This document shows, one piece after another, positions 52,291 to 61,018 of a stretch of 64,000 nt of DNA. Position 1 is the first letter of the stretch. Every line of letters starts with the position of its first letter. Origin of the DNA: Nitrososphaerota archaeon (GTDB lineage Archaea; Thermoproteota; Nitrososphaeria; Nitrososphaerales; CADDZS01); the NCBI GenBank assembly GCA_021325255.1, contig JAJPHP010000039.1, positions 1 to 64,000 of the forward strand, in the 5' to 3' direction. The translations under genes and the position numbers were made by a program. The notes under the pieces are model-generated. The model saw nothing but the letters and a program-made list of their open reading frames with translations, searched no databases and was not told the DNA's origin.

Positions 52291-53193
52291 CTACGAGACC
52301 CAGATTCCCATTTCCTGGGCTACTTTGGTGATATTCTGGATCCTGCGATCCAAACTCGGGTGGGTCGAGAATATCTCAGTCCAGGACGAGCCCTTTAATG
52401 GGTTTACAAACCAAAGCGAGGAGGTCGAAGGAGAAGGGGCGTTTGCTTGGTTCCACTGCGCCGCATTGCTTTTGTTTGAGATCTTCCTCAAAGCGTTGAT
52501 CAACTCTTGCGGCTTTTCAGTGAGCCTCGCGCCTGCAGCGTCAGCCTCGCTTTCCCTTCCTCTCGAAATGCCAAGCTGCACGAGCATCGCTCCGATTGGA
52601 ATCAGAATCGCTGCGATTATCATCAACAGCAAAGCCCCGTTGTTCTGGTCCCTGTTTCCTCGGCCGCCATATCCTCCGTAGAACATGCTGTTCCAAAGGA
52701 TCATCTGCCCGAGGAATGATATTGTTCCAGCAACGGTCGCCGCAACACTCGCAACCAAGACGTCTCTGTGGGTCACGTGACTGATTTCGTGCCCAATTAC
52801 CGCTTCCAGTTCCCCTGGAGTGAGCGTGCGAAGAATTCCGGTGGTCGCAACAACCACGGCCTTGCTCGGCCCTCGCCCCGTCGCAAACGCATTCGGCTGC
52901 GGAGATTCTACGATCCCGACTCTCGGCATCGGTATGTTTGCCTTCTGTGCTACGGTCCGCACAGTGTTGTAAAGCATCGGATTGTCTGCCTCCGTGATCA
53001 TCTTTGCGTGTGTTGACCATAGGACGAACTTGTCACTCCAGAAATATGACGCAAAGTTGATGATCGCCGCAAAGACAAGACCCACGAACATCAGGCTCAA
53101 GGGGTCAACGCCAATCGCGAGACCTATTACGAAACCAAACACCATCAGCATTATTGTAAGGACTGTGAAAAGAACTAGAGTTCTTGCGAACAT
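52291..53193 (-). CDS. htpX: HtpX-type membrane zinc metalloprotease
   Basis: This 300-residue protein has two N-terminal hydrophobic segments, the zinc motif HEISH (His135, Glu136, His139) in AVIGHEISHVTHRDV, and a third ligand further on in ESEADAAGARLT. A Gly-rich segment (MFYGGYGGRGNRDQNNG) separates it from two further hydrophobic segments. It belongs to the M48/HtpX family, which degrades misfolded membrane proteins. The final domain ends in FSTHPSLDRRI, the conserved M48 closing motif. The gene is complete and monocistronic on this strand. Confidence 0.94.
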   Translation of the reverse strand: MFARTLVLFTVLTIMLMVFGFVIGLAIGVDPLSLMFVGLVFAAIINFASYFWSDKFVLWSTHAKMITEADNPMLYNTVRTVAQKANIPMPRVGIVESPQPNAFATGRGPSKAVVVATTGILRTLTPGELEAVIGHEISHVTHRDVLVASVAATVAGTISFLGQMILWNSMFYGGYGGRGNRDQNNGALLLMIIAAILIPIGAMLVQLGISRGRESEADAAGARLTEKPQELINALRKISNKSNAAQWNQANAPSPSTSSLWFVNPLKGSSWTEIFSTHPSLDRRIQNITKVAQEMGIWVS

Positions 53194-53380
53194 GATTTTT
53201 CTCTACATCCTCCGAACGAGTAACTCAATCATCGTAACAATACCTTTAGCAAAAACCACGATATAATCATAGCTGCTCGACCTTTTACGCTCGAAAGAAA
53301 ACCAGATCCCTTGTGGAGACACTCTAGAAAACCCACAATATTTTAATCAGAGGCCGACCGGCTCCTTTCATATTCCTGAA

Positions 53381-53812
53381 ATGAGCAAGTCTTCAATGTC
53401 AGAGTCGGCTCTTGTCCAGTCGCTATCATCATTCATACGGAAGCTCAACGACGAGGACGATGCGCTTGTAGTCGTGGAAGGCCTGAGGGACGCGAGGGCA
53501 CTAAGGAACTCTGGATTTTCTGGAGAGCTCTTCATGTTGTGCCATAACCAGAGCATTGCAAAACTAGAAGACAGGGCGCCCAGTTTCAGGAAGGTCATAC
53601 TTTTGCTCGACAATGATTCGGAGGGCAAAAGGCTCGTGCATAGGGCGACGAGGGTGCTTCGCGGTCGCGCTCAAGTGGACCTCTTTTACCAGCACGAGCT
53701 TCTACCTGCGAGCAAAGGTAAGATCAGGCACGTCGAGGAGTTTTCCTCCTATTCCGAGATGCTCGCCCGACAGGTGGTCCCTTCGCACATCGTCAGTAGA
53801 GGCATCGGTTGA
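53381..53812 (+). CDS. Small Toprim-domain protein
   Basis: This 143-residue protein is essentially one Toprim domain. ALVVVEGLRDARAL carries the catalytic Glu33, and KVILLLDNDSEGKR carries the Asp77-x-Asp79 metal pair. Stand-alone proteins of this kind occur widely in archaea and are thought to act in nucleic-acid cleavage, RNA processing or primase-like roles; the role here is unknown. An ATATTTTAAT element near 53338 could be its TATA box. Its stop overlaps the response-regulator gene tail to tail by 20 bp. Confidence 0.85.
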   Translation: MSKSSMSESALVQSLSSFIRKLNDEDDALVVVEGLRDARALRNSGFSGELFMLCHNQSIAKLEDRAPSFRKVILLLDNDSEGKRLVHRATRVLRGRAQVDLFYQHELLPASKGKIRHVEEFSSYSEMLARQVVPSHIVSRGIG

Positions 53813-54152
53813 TCACTTCGACGAGCTCCTGCATTGAGAAAGGCTTGCCGATATAATCGACCGCTCCCGCGCTTATTGCGTCCTCCATGACAGAGTCGTC
53901 GGCGCTGGCGAAGATTACTCTAGCTTTCGGGTCAACGCTCAGGATCTCCTTTAGGGCTTCGAGCCCGGAGACGCGCTCCAGCCTATGATCCATTATTACC
54001 ACGTCGGGCTTTGGGTTGGAGTGCTTGTAGATCTCCACGGCCTCGTCTCCCGATTTTACTACAGCGATGACCTTGTGCCCGTACTTTGTGAGCAGTACTT
54101 TGTACAGACTCGCCAGTGAGTCCTCGTCCTCTGCAATCAGAATACTAGCCAT
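53793..54152 (-). CDS. CheY-like response regulator
   Basis: About 119 residues from ATG 54152 (frame open from 54218). A receiver domain alone: acidic pair in ILIAEDED, phosphoacceptor Asp55 in DVVIMDHRL, switch residues in VIFASADD and the Lys of YIGKPFS. There is no output domain, so signalling passes by protein contact. No histidine kinase is encoded in this window. The C-terminal helix sequence overlaps the Toprim gene on the opposite strand by 20 bp, so the two must have evolved under shared constraint there. Confidence 0.9.
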   Translation of the reverse strand: MASILIAEDEDSLASLYKVLLTKYGHKVIAVVKSGDEAVEIYKHSNPKPDVVIMDHRLERVSGLEALKEILSVDPKARVIFASADDSVMEDAISAGAVDYIGKPFSMQELVEVINRCLY

Positions 54153-54332
54153 GCATACACTTTTCACCGACTGGCCTGAATTTGGCAAGCCATCGGCTCG
54201 AATCGTCGCAGAAGTCACCGCTATATTTGCCTTGGGTTTGGGAGATATCGTCTTTCGTGATTTCGGAGGTCTGCCTTAGCGACATTAAGAGGGTGAAAAG
54301 AAATATGAGAAAGAAGGATAATTCTTCTACAA

Positions 54333-54884
54333 TTAGCCATAGCTCTGGTACCGGTTTCTCAATAGCTTTCGCAGCTCCGAGGATAGCTTGTCGTCGAGCT
54401 GCTCCTGGCCAGAAGACAGGCCGCCTATCACCTTTTCTTTGGTGAAGATGAAAGGGCCCTCGGCGTAGCTGCCTCCGGATACCGGGGCGACGGGTTCGAT
54501 GCCTCCGAGTATCCCCTCAATCGAGTTCGTGGCACGAGCCGCCCCTTTTCTTGTTGTTGTTGGTTTCGGCCTTTGCTCCTCAAAAGTGGAAAGTATCTTT
54601 AGCAAAACATCCTCGCTGAGGCTTCTGTATCCGTACGAAACTGGGCTGGAGAATTTTCTTAGCTTGGCGTCGTCAACTTCGACCTTCGTCCCGAGCATTA
54701 TTGGAGAGGGCTTGAAGATCGAGTCGAGCTTGATGTGCCAGGACTCGGAGGGGCTGGAGACCAGAGCGTCAAAGAAACCGTCACTCCGTCCTGAAGGAGA
54801 TACCGCAAAGTGCCAGTTAGAAGGATTCTTCGAGTATCTTTCCAAAAGCAGTCTTGTAAGAGCCTTGCCTTCCAGGATCTCCAT
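54333..54884 (-). CDS. Hypothetical protein
   Basis: This 183-residue protein has an alpha/beta N-terminal part (ALTRLLLERYSKNPSNWHFAVSPSGRSDGFFDALV) and a Ser/Thr/Pro-rich linker around residues 105-125. Its C-terminal helix is charged (KEKVIGGLSSGQEQLDDKLSSELRKLLRNRY). I recognise no family. It lies between the response regulator and tRNA-His on the minus strand. It could be a signal-transduction partner of the response regulator, but there is no evidence beyond adjacency. Confidence 0.6.
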   Translation of the reverse strand: MEILEGKALTRLLLERYSKNPSNWHFAVSPSGRSDGFFDALVSSPSESWHIKLDSIFKPSPIMLGTKVEVDDAKLRKFSSPVSYGYRSLSEDVLLKILSTFEEQRPKPTTTRKGAARATNSIEGILGGIEPVAPVSGGSYAEGPFIFTKEKVIGGLSSGQEQLDDKLSSELRKLLRNRYQSYG

Positions 54885-54954
54885 TTGATTCCCTGACTAT
54901 AGTGTATTCCTCGACTACACCATAAGAAGGTTGTGCAGAGCGCGCCCGAAAACG

Positions 54955-54962
54955 CATATAAC
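54955..54962 (+). promoter_or_regulatory. TATA box of tRNA-His
   Basis: CATATAAC at 54955-54962, with a GC-rich surround, lies 35-40 nt upstream of the mature 5' end of tRNA-His, as expected for an archaeal tRNA promoter with a short 5' leader. Confidence 0.5.
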
Positions 54963-54995
54963 CGCCGTTGCAAAGAAGACTGAAAACGCTTCGGC

Positions 54996-55187
54996 GGCCG
55001 CTGTGGTGCAGACTGCAGTAGAAGTTTAGACTGGTGGATTCCACTTTGTTTTTCTCTTCTGCTTCGGGTGCAGTTTGGTTAGCATAGGAGGCTGTGGTTC
55101 TCTTGGGCTCTTCTTTGTAAAGAGGAGAGACAGAGGACAAAGAGAACAGACACCTCTCGATCGTGGGTTCAAATCCCACCGGCGGCC
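54996..55187 (+). tRNA. tRNA-His (anticodon GUG) with two introns
   Basis: Acceptor GCCGCTG (54997-55003) pairs with CGGCGGC (55180-55186). G-1 at 54996 and C73 at 55187 are the histidine identity pair. The D stem GTGC/GCAT is split by an insert of 62 nt (about 55012-55073) bounded by the repeat GGTGCAG. The anticodon stem GGAGG (55087-55091) pairs with CCTCT (55153-55157). The loop is C-U-G-U-G-G, then an intron of 54 nt (55098-55151) at the canonical 37/38 site, then A38. The T arm is GTGGG/CCCAC with loop TTCAAAT. The mature RNA is 76 nt. Confidence 0.88.
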
Positions 55188-55352
55188 CTCCCTTCTGCCC
55201 CACACTATTTCGTAGCATCGTGTTTAGCATTCGCAAATTGCATTTCCATGAATTTGCTCAACATGGATGAGAGCAAAAATAGATTGCATTCATTTTGCTC
55301 TTTCAATCGCAAGTACGGCAAGCGTCTTACAATTTCTCGCTGATTTAGGCGA

Positions 55353-55610
55353 CTAGTGTACTTGCGTCCGAGGAATGATGCCAATTTCTTCTAGGCCCAA
55401 GGCTCTTAGATAGCTGTTTAATGCGGCATTTGAATCAAAGACCCTTGTGTATGAGGGTGATATGAAAATCTCAAATTTGTCATCATCTTTTCTCCTTACA
55501 GCCGCTATGAAGTCGTGATTCTTCGGGGTTGCTACAGACCGGTTTAGGTCAAGCTCTGCGCCCGCCTGGCAATCTAGATGCCATTCGTCGAAACCGCACC
55601 TGAGCCACAA
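55353..55610 (-). CDS. Hypothetical small protein
   Basis: An 85-residue frame with a Cys/Trp-rich N-terminus and a beta-alpha segment (HDFIAAVRRKDDDKFEIFISPSYTRVFDSNAALNSYLRALGLEEIGII). The pattern looks like a compact folded domain, but no family is recognised. A short plus-strand frame overlaps its start (55578-55766); of the two, this one looks more protein-like. Tentative. Confidence 0.42.
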   Translation of the reverse strand: MWLRCGFDEWHLDCQAGAELDLNRSVATPKNHDFIAAVRRKDDDKFEIFISPSYTRVFDSNAALNSYLRALGLEEIGIIPRTQVH

Positions 55611-55848
55611 AAGAATTCACTAACTAGGGATTTCGGATCTGATTACTATCCTTATTTCGTTATCTCCTCCGGCAGGGTTGTATGCGATATCCCCTTGTTA
55701 CTTCAGTATGGACGGCTGAAAAAGAACGCGGGCGATCAGATAAGGCTAGCAAATGGTATGGAGTAAGAAAGTAGGAAGAGGCTAAGGATGGGACTACCGG
55801 CATCTGTAGTCTCCATGCAGCCTTTATGGTTCTAGTAAGGTGCTACTA

Positions 55849-56325
55849 TCACCACTCTGGCTCGATAAGCGGGTCTATTCCAGTCTGACCGAGCAGCTGT
55901 CCGTTAGCACCGTAGACGCTTCCAATGAGCAGATAGTCTCCGTATCCATGGAACGGGATATCGAAGGAGCATTCAGCCAGCGTCCCTCCCAATTGTGTAT
56001 GAGCTGTGCATCCGAGAATGTTCTCCGCTGCTCCACCATTATAGGAGGAGGAAAGAACTATGCTCACAGTTGGAGGCAAATGACCGCCTAGGAGAGGGTT
56101 TGCAAGTGCTGTGTCGTTGACTACCACGTATGACGGAGTGGGCGCTACAAGATCCAGTAGGTGGTATGTTTCGACATTGTAGATCCCTTTGGTCGAGACG
56201 ATCGTGTACGCTGACGTCGATGTGTGAACGAATGCCGGTAATGCAAGCACCGAGACCATGAGCAAAAGTAGCAGCACCGACTTTTTTGAAAGAGATTGCC
56301 TGTCGTGTTTTTTTGACGAGTTCAT
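55849..56325 (-). CDS. Exported protein of unknown function
   Basis: This 158-residue protein has a basic N-terminus, a hydrophobic core VLLLLLMVSVLALPAFV, and a cleavage-like Ser/Ala site, so it is secreted or membrane-anchored. The mature region is beta-rich, with one Cys pair (LGCTAHTQ and AECSFDIP) likely forming a disulfide. It ends in a short acidic tail. No family is recognised. It stands alone on this strand. Confidence 0.68.
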   Translation of the reverse strand: MNSSKKHDRQSLSKKSVLLLLLMVSVLALPAFVHTSTSAYTIVSTKGIYNVETYHLLDLVAPTPSYVVVNDTALANPLLGGHLPPTVSIVLSSSYNGGAAENILGCTAHTQLGGTLAECSFDIPFHGYGDYLLIGSVYGANGQLLGQTGIDPLIEPEW

Positions 56326-56501
56326 GTATGGTTCGACAGTACGGACCAGAAGATCGAATACTTATGCAGCTGAGCCGAATCCGATAATCGTGTTACACAA
56401 GTGTTTTGGAAAATGGCAAACCAAACGGTCCGCATGTAACGATAATCGATGCAAGAGCATCAGTCTAGTGCCGTCGACCGAGATTTTCAACTAGACCTGC
56501 T

Positions 56502-57014
56502 TTATCTCTTATCTTCTTCCAGGATGATGGACTTTATTTCCGACAAAGATTTTCCGAAACTTGTGAAGAGAGTAAAGATGTATTCCTTTGGCTTTTCTCG
56601 ACAGTAGATTGGAATCCCCTTTGCATAGGCGTATCCTATCTCGAGGGCGGTGCTCGGCCCGATGTATCCGTGAGGATCTTCTACGAAGACAAAACTGCTA
56701 TTTGCAATCGCTGCAAAGTTCTTTTCCTGCAATTCTCTCGGAGAACCGTTCTCTCCTCGAAGAATCACAAATCCATTTGTCTCTGATTTTGCGCTAGTGT
56801 ATTTTGGGATCAGGACCTTGATCCCGAGTTGTCTGCATTCGGCTATGGACTTTTTCATTTGTTCCAGGTGTCTGTGGTAACTTCCGCATATTGACACTGT
56901 AAGCAGAGTTTGTTGCTGCAGTTGTTCCTCTTCTTCCTGTTGCTGATGTTGCAGCAGCACTCCTTGCAAAGAAGAGATGGGTAGTCTATGACCTTGCTCG
57001 TGCTTGTATCTCAT
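56502..57014 (-). CDS. Nucleoside 2-deoxyribosyltransferase-like protein
   Basis: This 170-residue protein has a Rossmann-like core of the nucleoside-deoxyribosyltransferase superfamily. VSICGSYHRHLEQMKKSIAECRQLGIKVLIP contains the first strand-loop-helix, and FVFVEDPHGYIGPSTALEIGYAYAKGIPIYC contains the catalytic-Glu segment GPSTALEIGYA. About 35 residues at the N-terminus are Gln/Glu-rich and may precede the true start. Members hydrolyse or exchange nucleoside glycosidic bonds; others act in nucleotide sensing. The substrate is unknown. Confidence 0.75.
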   Translation of the reverse strand: MRYKHEQGHRLPISSLQGVLLQHQQQEEEEQLQQQTLLTVSICGSYHRHLEQMKKSIAECRQLGIKVLIPKYTSAKSETNGFVILRGENGSPRELQEKNFAAIANSSFVFVEDPHGYIGPSTALEIGYAYAKGIPIYCREKPKEYIFTLFTSFGKSLSEIKSIILEEDKR

Positions 57015-57263
57015 GGTACTTCAATCAAACATTTTTTCTTTTTTTATTGAAGGAAATTACAGGATAGCTCAAACTGCCATTTTAGCTTTCTGCATTCACG
57101 AATCGTACTAGACCTACCAGATTCTTACAAAAAAGAGAGACGAGTGCCAAAGTTCCATCTCTTTTCCGTAAAGACACAACAAATCAGCAGCTCTTTTCCG
57201 CGTCTAGAAATTGGAAGATGTATATGGCCAAGGATGGTCGGAAGGGAGAGGTAATCATACCGT

Positions 57264-57672
57264 GTGGAGCCCTCCGATACTACACCTGCTGAAACGGATC
57301 TGTTCAAGCCTCCTACTGAACTGATCATCGTGACGACGCCATTCGTATCAGGATATCACGTGACTCGTATAATTGGCGCGACGTTTGGATTGATTGTGAG
57401 GTCCAGAGGGTTGGGGCAGAACATATTTGCCTTCTTCCGAGCGTGGGGTGGCGGGGAAAATCAATGTGTACACTAATCTTCTCGAGCAAGTTCGCCACCT
57501 GGCCCTCCAGCAACTCGCGGATCATGCAAAGACCCTCGGAGCAAATGCAGTCGTCTCCGTCGGCTTTGATACATCCGAGATGAGCGGATCGATGACGGAG
57601 GTCCTCGCCTATGGAACGGCGGTGGTTGTGGAGCCTGACACTTCACCTGCACAGCCGGTCGCATTACACTAA
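57264..57672 (+). pseudogene. YbjQ/UPF0145 gene with a frameshift
   Basis: The first frame (from 57264) contains the N-terminal half of a UPF0145 protein: VTTPFVSGYHVTRIIGATFGLIVRSRG then NIFAFF. The next frame carries the C-terminal half: VRHLALQQLADHAKTLGANAVVSVGFDTSEM and VLAYGTAVVVE. The switch occurs in a GGGGAAAA tract (57453-57460), and one base too many explains it. Joined, the protein is about 135 residues and complete. It may be a sequencing error, a real inactivation, or slippage. The family is usually pentameric and its function is poorly known. Confidence 0.75.
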
Positions 57673-57845
57673 AGAGAAGGTTGCAACGCACGCAGACTCA
57701 AGATAAGAATCATGTTCAAGAGAAACGAGAACCGCATCTGAGACATCAAGTTCCCGAGTTGCACTCAATACACCCCTACGTCTGACGCGGAACTTCAATA
57801 GGAAGGAGTGCACCGTCAGATCCCAAGACCTTTGATATTGCTTCG
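57673..57845. other. Short intergenic segment
   Basis: No gene or strong repeat is seen between the YbjQ remnant and the next frame. Confidence 0.4.
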
Positions 57846-58392
57846 ATGATTAAGAACACGAACCTCTTCGATCCTAGTCTAACAACAAACCAATCCCAAG
57901 ACATCAATCAGAGTGGAACTACAGGAAGTTATGACGTCCAGACTGAGCCGGGGCACCTGTACTTTTTCCATGTCAATGGAGTAATCTCCCAGTTCTGGAG
58001 TTACAACTACTCCGCAGTGGGGGCCGACCGAAGGTCAGATTGCTACGCAAAACCGCATTAGTCTGCGATTATTCCTGATTGACAATCGAATAAATCCGCC
58101 CGGATGCAGCGTTCGCTTGATTGTGCCGTCGGGTCAGAGCCTGTGCAGTGTGATGCAAATTTGCGAAAAGGCTCCAATCCACATCAATTTGTTCAAAGCC
58201 AATCTAATTTACTGTGTTCCCATTCCACTTCACCCCGAGCATGAGTGTGAAGGCAACCTTCCTTACACTCGCACTTTGACAACTCTTCCTTGCAGAGGAG
58301 GTCGGACTCACGTCTATCTTGGCGGAATGCAAGTTCGCTGTTGGGGGCCTTCGAAAGGACCTATCTGTTGTCATAATAGCGAATCCGATTAA
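57846..58392 (+). pseudogene. Hypothetical gene split by a G5 frameshift
   Basis: The first frame (57846-58061) runs through SQFWSYNYSAVG. At a run of five G (58019-58023), reading one base further on continues without stop into the second frame, through GQIATQNRISLRLFLIDNRI and VPSGQSLCSVMQICEK to the stop at 58392. The joined protein is about 180 residues, Cys-rich in its second half. No family is recognised. Each half is too short for a folded domain, while the joined sequence is plausible. Confidence in the join is moderate. Confidence 0.5.
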
Positions 58393-58519
58393 CGCAGTGA
58401 TGTCTTTGACGACTGTAAGTAATCAATTGAAATTACACACTATTCAATAGGCAAGTTTGATCTTTACTCCTTTTGGTGTGCCAGACTAAAGAGGGAAGTG
58501 ACTTACCATCAGATTCAAA

Positions 58520-59632
58520 TTGAATGCAGTATTGAAGTACACAGTAGCTTCGGGACTGCTCCTGTTCCTCTTCTTTCCAACTCTTACTGCTGAAGCTCAT
58601 CAACCGGTATTCAGTGGTGGCAATACTTCTCCTACCCACGCTCAGTGGATTTCCAATCCATCAGACTCCTGGGTCATCTATGGTCAACTGAACGACCCAG
58701 CAGAAACAAGGTACTATGCATTTTACGGTGCCATAGGTCAAACCATCGACGCAGCTCTCAGCGTTCCCGCAGTCCCAAATTGTGCTGGATTCAACCCTGT
58801 GGTAGCGATTGTCGGACCGAGCCTCCCTGCAGCTACTCAAGAAGTGGCAAGCCACGTGGAGGTGCCAGCCGGTAGCGGTTCGCTATCATTCAACTCCTCA
58901 GGGCTCGGAGAAAAGTCGTACGAGGGGTTCTCCCAGACAGTCTCTTGGAACAAGCAAAACATGTCCGTGATTCTTCCCGCCACGGGAACATACTACCTTG
59001 CGGTATTCGCTGAAGGCGATCTTGGTTGCGGCAAGTATACTCTCGCAGTTGGAGACATTGAGACCTTTACTGCACTAGGCTGGATTTACCTTCCAATCTC
59101 AATCCTGCAGGTGAAGTCTTTCTTCGAACAAAATCCAGCTCTGACTCTAGGCCCCGTTCTGTTATCGGTTGCGATAGGCACGTTCCTTGTGCACAGAAGA
59201 TTGGAGAAGAACCACGTCAAAGTGTCTCCAAAGCTCCAAGCTCTCAGCTGGGCCGCCATAATTTCTGGACTGATTATGATCGGAGGCGCCGCGTCCGGGT
59301 TTCTGGTGATCGGTTTGAATTATAGTCTGCTCACCGCTTTCGACGCGATCCCGGCCACGATGATTGTCGCCGGCCTTATCATAGGCATATTTGTTGTCAG
59401 GGCGGGAGCAAAGATTGCGAAAGGCAGACCATCTCTCGCTGGTGGGGTCGCCCTCCTTACTCTGGGAGCTCTGGGGCTGCTAGTTTGGTCCGGATACATG
59501 GTTGGTGCCATTGTGGTAGTCTCGGTCGGTGTGGCCACGATATTCCTGAAAAAGTCAGCGTATGCCAAGTCACCCCTACAACAGACAGTGCAGATTCCTC
59601 AGACATCATCTAAGAGAAGCACGCCCAAGTGA
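58520..59632 (+). CDS. Membrane protein with PPC-like extracellular domain
   Basis: This 370-residue protein has a signal peptide (LKYTVASGLLLFLFFPTLTAEA). An extracellular domain of about 150 residues follows, with the DPAETRYYAFYG and LPATGTYYLAVFAEGDLGCGKYTLAVG segments of a pre-peptidase C-terminal-like or related beta-sandwich domain. After it come five or six hydrophobic segments. The C-terminal tail is basic. The role may be surface sensing or a structural protein. The start is TTG 58520. No enzyme motif is seen. Confidence 0.65.
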   Translation: MNAVLKYTVASGLLLFLFFPTLTAEAHQPVFSGGNTSPTHAQWISNPSDSWVIYGQLNDPAETRYYAFYGAIGQTIDAALSVPAVPNCAGFNPVVAIVGPSLPAATQEVASHVEVPAGSGSLSFNSSGLGEKSYEGFSQTVSWNKQNMSVILPATGTYYLAVFAEGDLGCGKYTLAVGDIETFTALGWIYLPISILQVKSFFEQNPALTLGPVLLSVAIGTFLVHRRLEKNHVKVSPKLQALSWAAIISGLIMIGGAASGFLVIGLNYSLLTAFDAIPATMIVAGLIIGIFVVRAGAKIAKGRPSLAGGVALLTLGALGLLVWSGYMVGAIVVVSVGVATIFLKKSAYAKSPLQQTVQIPQTSSKRSTPK

Positions 59633-59740
59633 CAATCGTGAATGTGGAACGAGAGTTTTATCCAACGCCTAGCTCGTCATCCAGCTTTAAGAAGATGATA
59701 CTCGCCGACGAGTATGTCGGTTCCTCCCGCAAAACGCTTA

Positions 59741-60031
59741 CTACTTCTTCATGCTTTGAAGAAGCTCGACGAACTTTCTGCTCTCGATAATCGGCTCGAA
59801 CTTGAAGGTCAGCGCGGGAGCGTAGAAGAGCGCGAGGCTCATCAATCTGTCCGGGTCGTCCGTCTCGTACACGGAGAAGCCCTTATACTGGCCGTCGAGT
59901 ATGCATGGCCCGAAGATCAATTTCGGCGACTTTGCGGTCCCCTTCTCCCTCTCGGCGATCATCTGCTTGTACAACTCGGCGTACTTCTCAGCATTGTCAT
60001 AGCTGAACTCCCAAAATGCAACGAACTGCAT
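59741..60031 (-). CDS. DUF3303-like small protein
   Basis: This 96-residue protein has the alpha/beta ferredoxin-like pattern of the DUF3303/dimeric alpha-beta-barrel group: strand QFVAFWEFS, helix ENAEKYAEL-like, then FGPCILDGQYKGFSVYETDDPDRLMSLALFYAPALTFKFEPIIES. Members are small homodimers with poorly known roles. It is complete, with a normal ATG start, and lies between two membrane-protein genes. The assignment is by pattern. Confidence 0.68.
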   Translation of the reverse strand: MQFVAFWEFSYDNAEKYAELYKQMIAEREKGTAKSPKLIFGPCILDGQYKGFSVYETDDPDRLMSLALFYAPALTFKFEPIIESRKFVELLQSMKK

Positions 60032-60130
60032 GCCTATCTTTCACGTAGAACTAGATGAGCGGGAACGAGCCTATTATATCCAGACGACGATTCTCAATAG
60101 TGATATTTTGCTCCAATGGCAATAGAACTA

Positions 60131-60815
60131 TCAGGAATCATTGTAGACATAGAAGAGGGAAAAGGTGCAGGTTGCGCTAGACGGACCGATGTTCTGGAAG
60201 TAGACCGAAAACTGCGTGTTGGTCGAATTGATCGGGACAGATATTGTGCCAACCCCACCAGGTACATTCGGGTTAAGCAGGACGAACAAGTTGTATTGGC
60301 CCTGAGTGAAGTTGGAGGAGTCTCCGCTTGAAGGGCATCCAATCGGAAATATAAGTACGAGAGTCCCGTTATGGTCGTTGACCTGAGTCGTAAAAAAGAG
60401 AAGTCGTGTTCCCCAGAACAGTGATTGTTTGGTTAACGGCGAAGACACTCAAGGACAATTTTCCGGCCTGATCCATGACCGAAAGTTCGAGTTGTAGTTG
60501 CGAGGAGACGTTCCTGAGGCTGGACAGCTCCTGCTCCAGCGCCTGAATTGCGCTGCTGTTTGTAGTGGTCTTGGTTTGGATTGTTGTCACCGTCGCGGTT
60601 GCTATGAATGTTGTAGATTCAGTTATCGTTGTTGGAACAGGAGACTCTACAACCTGGCTCTGCGTATCAGTTGTGACGAGGGTCTCATAGATAGTCTGAG
60701 AGAGTGGAGAAGATAACTGGTTTGACGCAGCAAACCCTATCAAAAGCCCGCCGGCAAGCACGAATAGGAAAATCGAGATATGTGCAGACCTGGAGATTGC
60801 ACTTTTGCTAGACAT
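60131..60815 (-). pseudogene. Membrane-anchored coiled-coil protein split at a T-run
   Basis: The N-terminal frame (ATG at 60815) has a membrane anchor (HISIFLFVLAGGLLIGFAAS), a Thr-rich stretch, and a short coiled coil (IQALEQELSSLRNVSSQLQLEL). It ends by leaving frame at TTTTTT (minus strand, near 60395). The next frame continues with FTTQVNDHNGTLVLIFPIG and a beta-rich end with Cys. With the frames joined the product is about 225 residues, anchored and extracellular. One base in the T-run explains the break. It may be phase variation or sequencing error. Confidence 0.6.
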
Positions 60816-61018
60816 TTTTTGTGCCGGCTAGCGCAATGTCAGTGCCTCATTTAACATTGTATCATAACATTCTATCATAGATCCGAACAGATGATAAGTT
60901 GCTTTGGAACTGAGTCGGATACCGTTAGCACCAATAAATGGGTAAAAGTGCATTAAGGATCCCTTCGGAATCCTTGTCGAACTTTCTCGCTTGATTAGGG
61001 AGAGAATGGTTGATTGAC

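Noticed and set aside
54817..55236. Minus-strand frame across the tRNA-His gene
   Set aside because: Artefact of tRNA sequence (GFEPTIERC-type peptide is a common tRNA shadow).
55578..55766. Plus-strand 62-residue frame
   Set aside because: Overlaps the more plausible minus-strand frame and has no recognisable domain.
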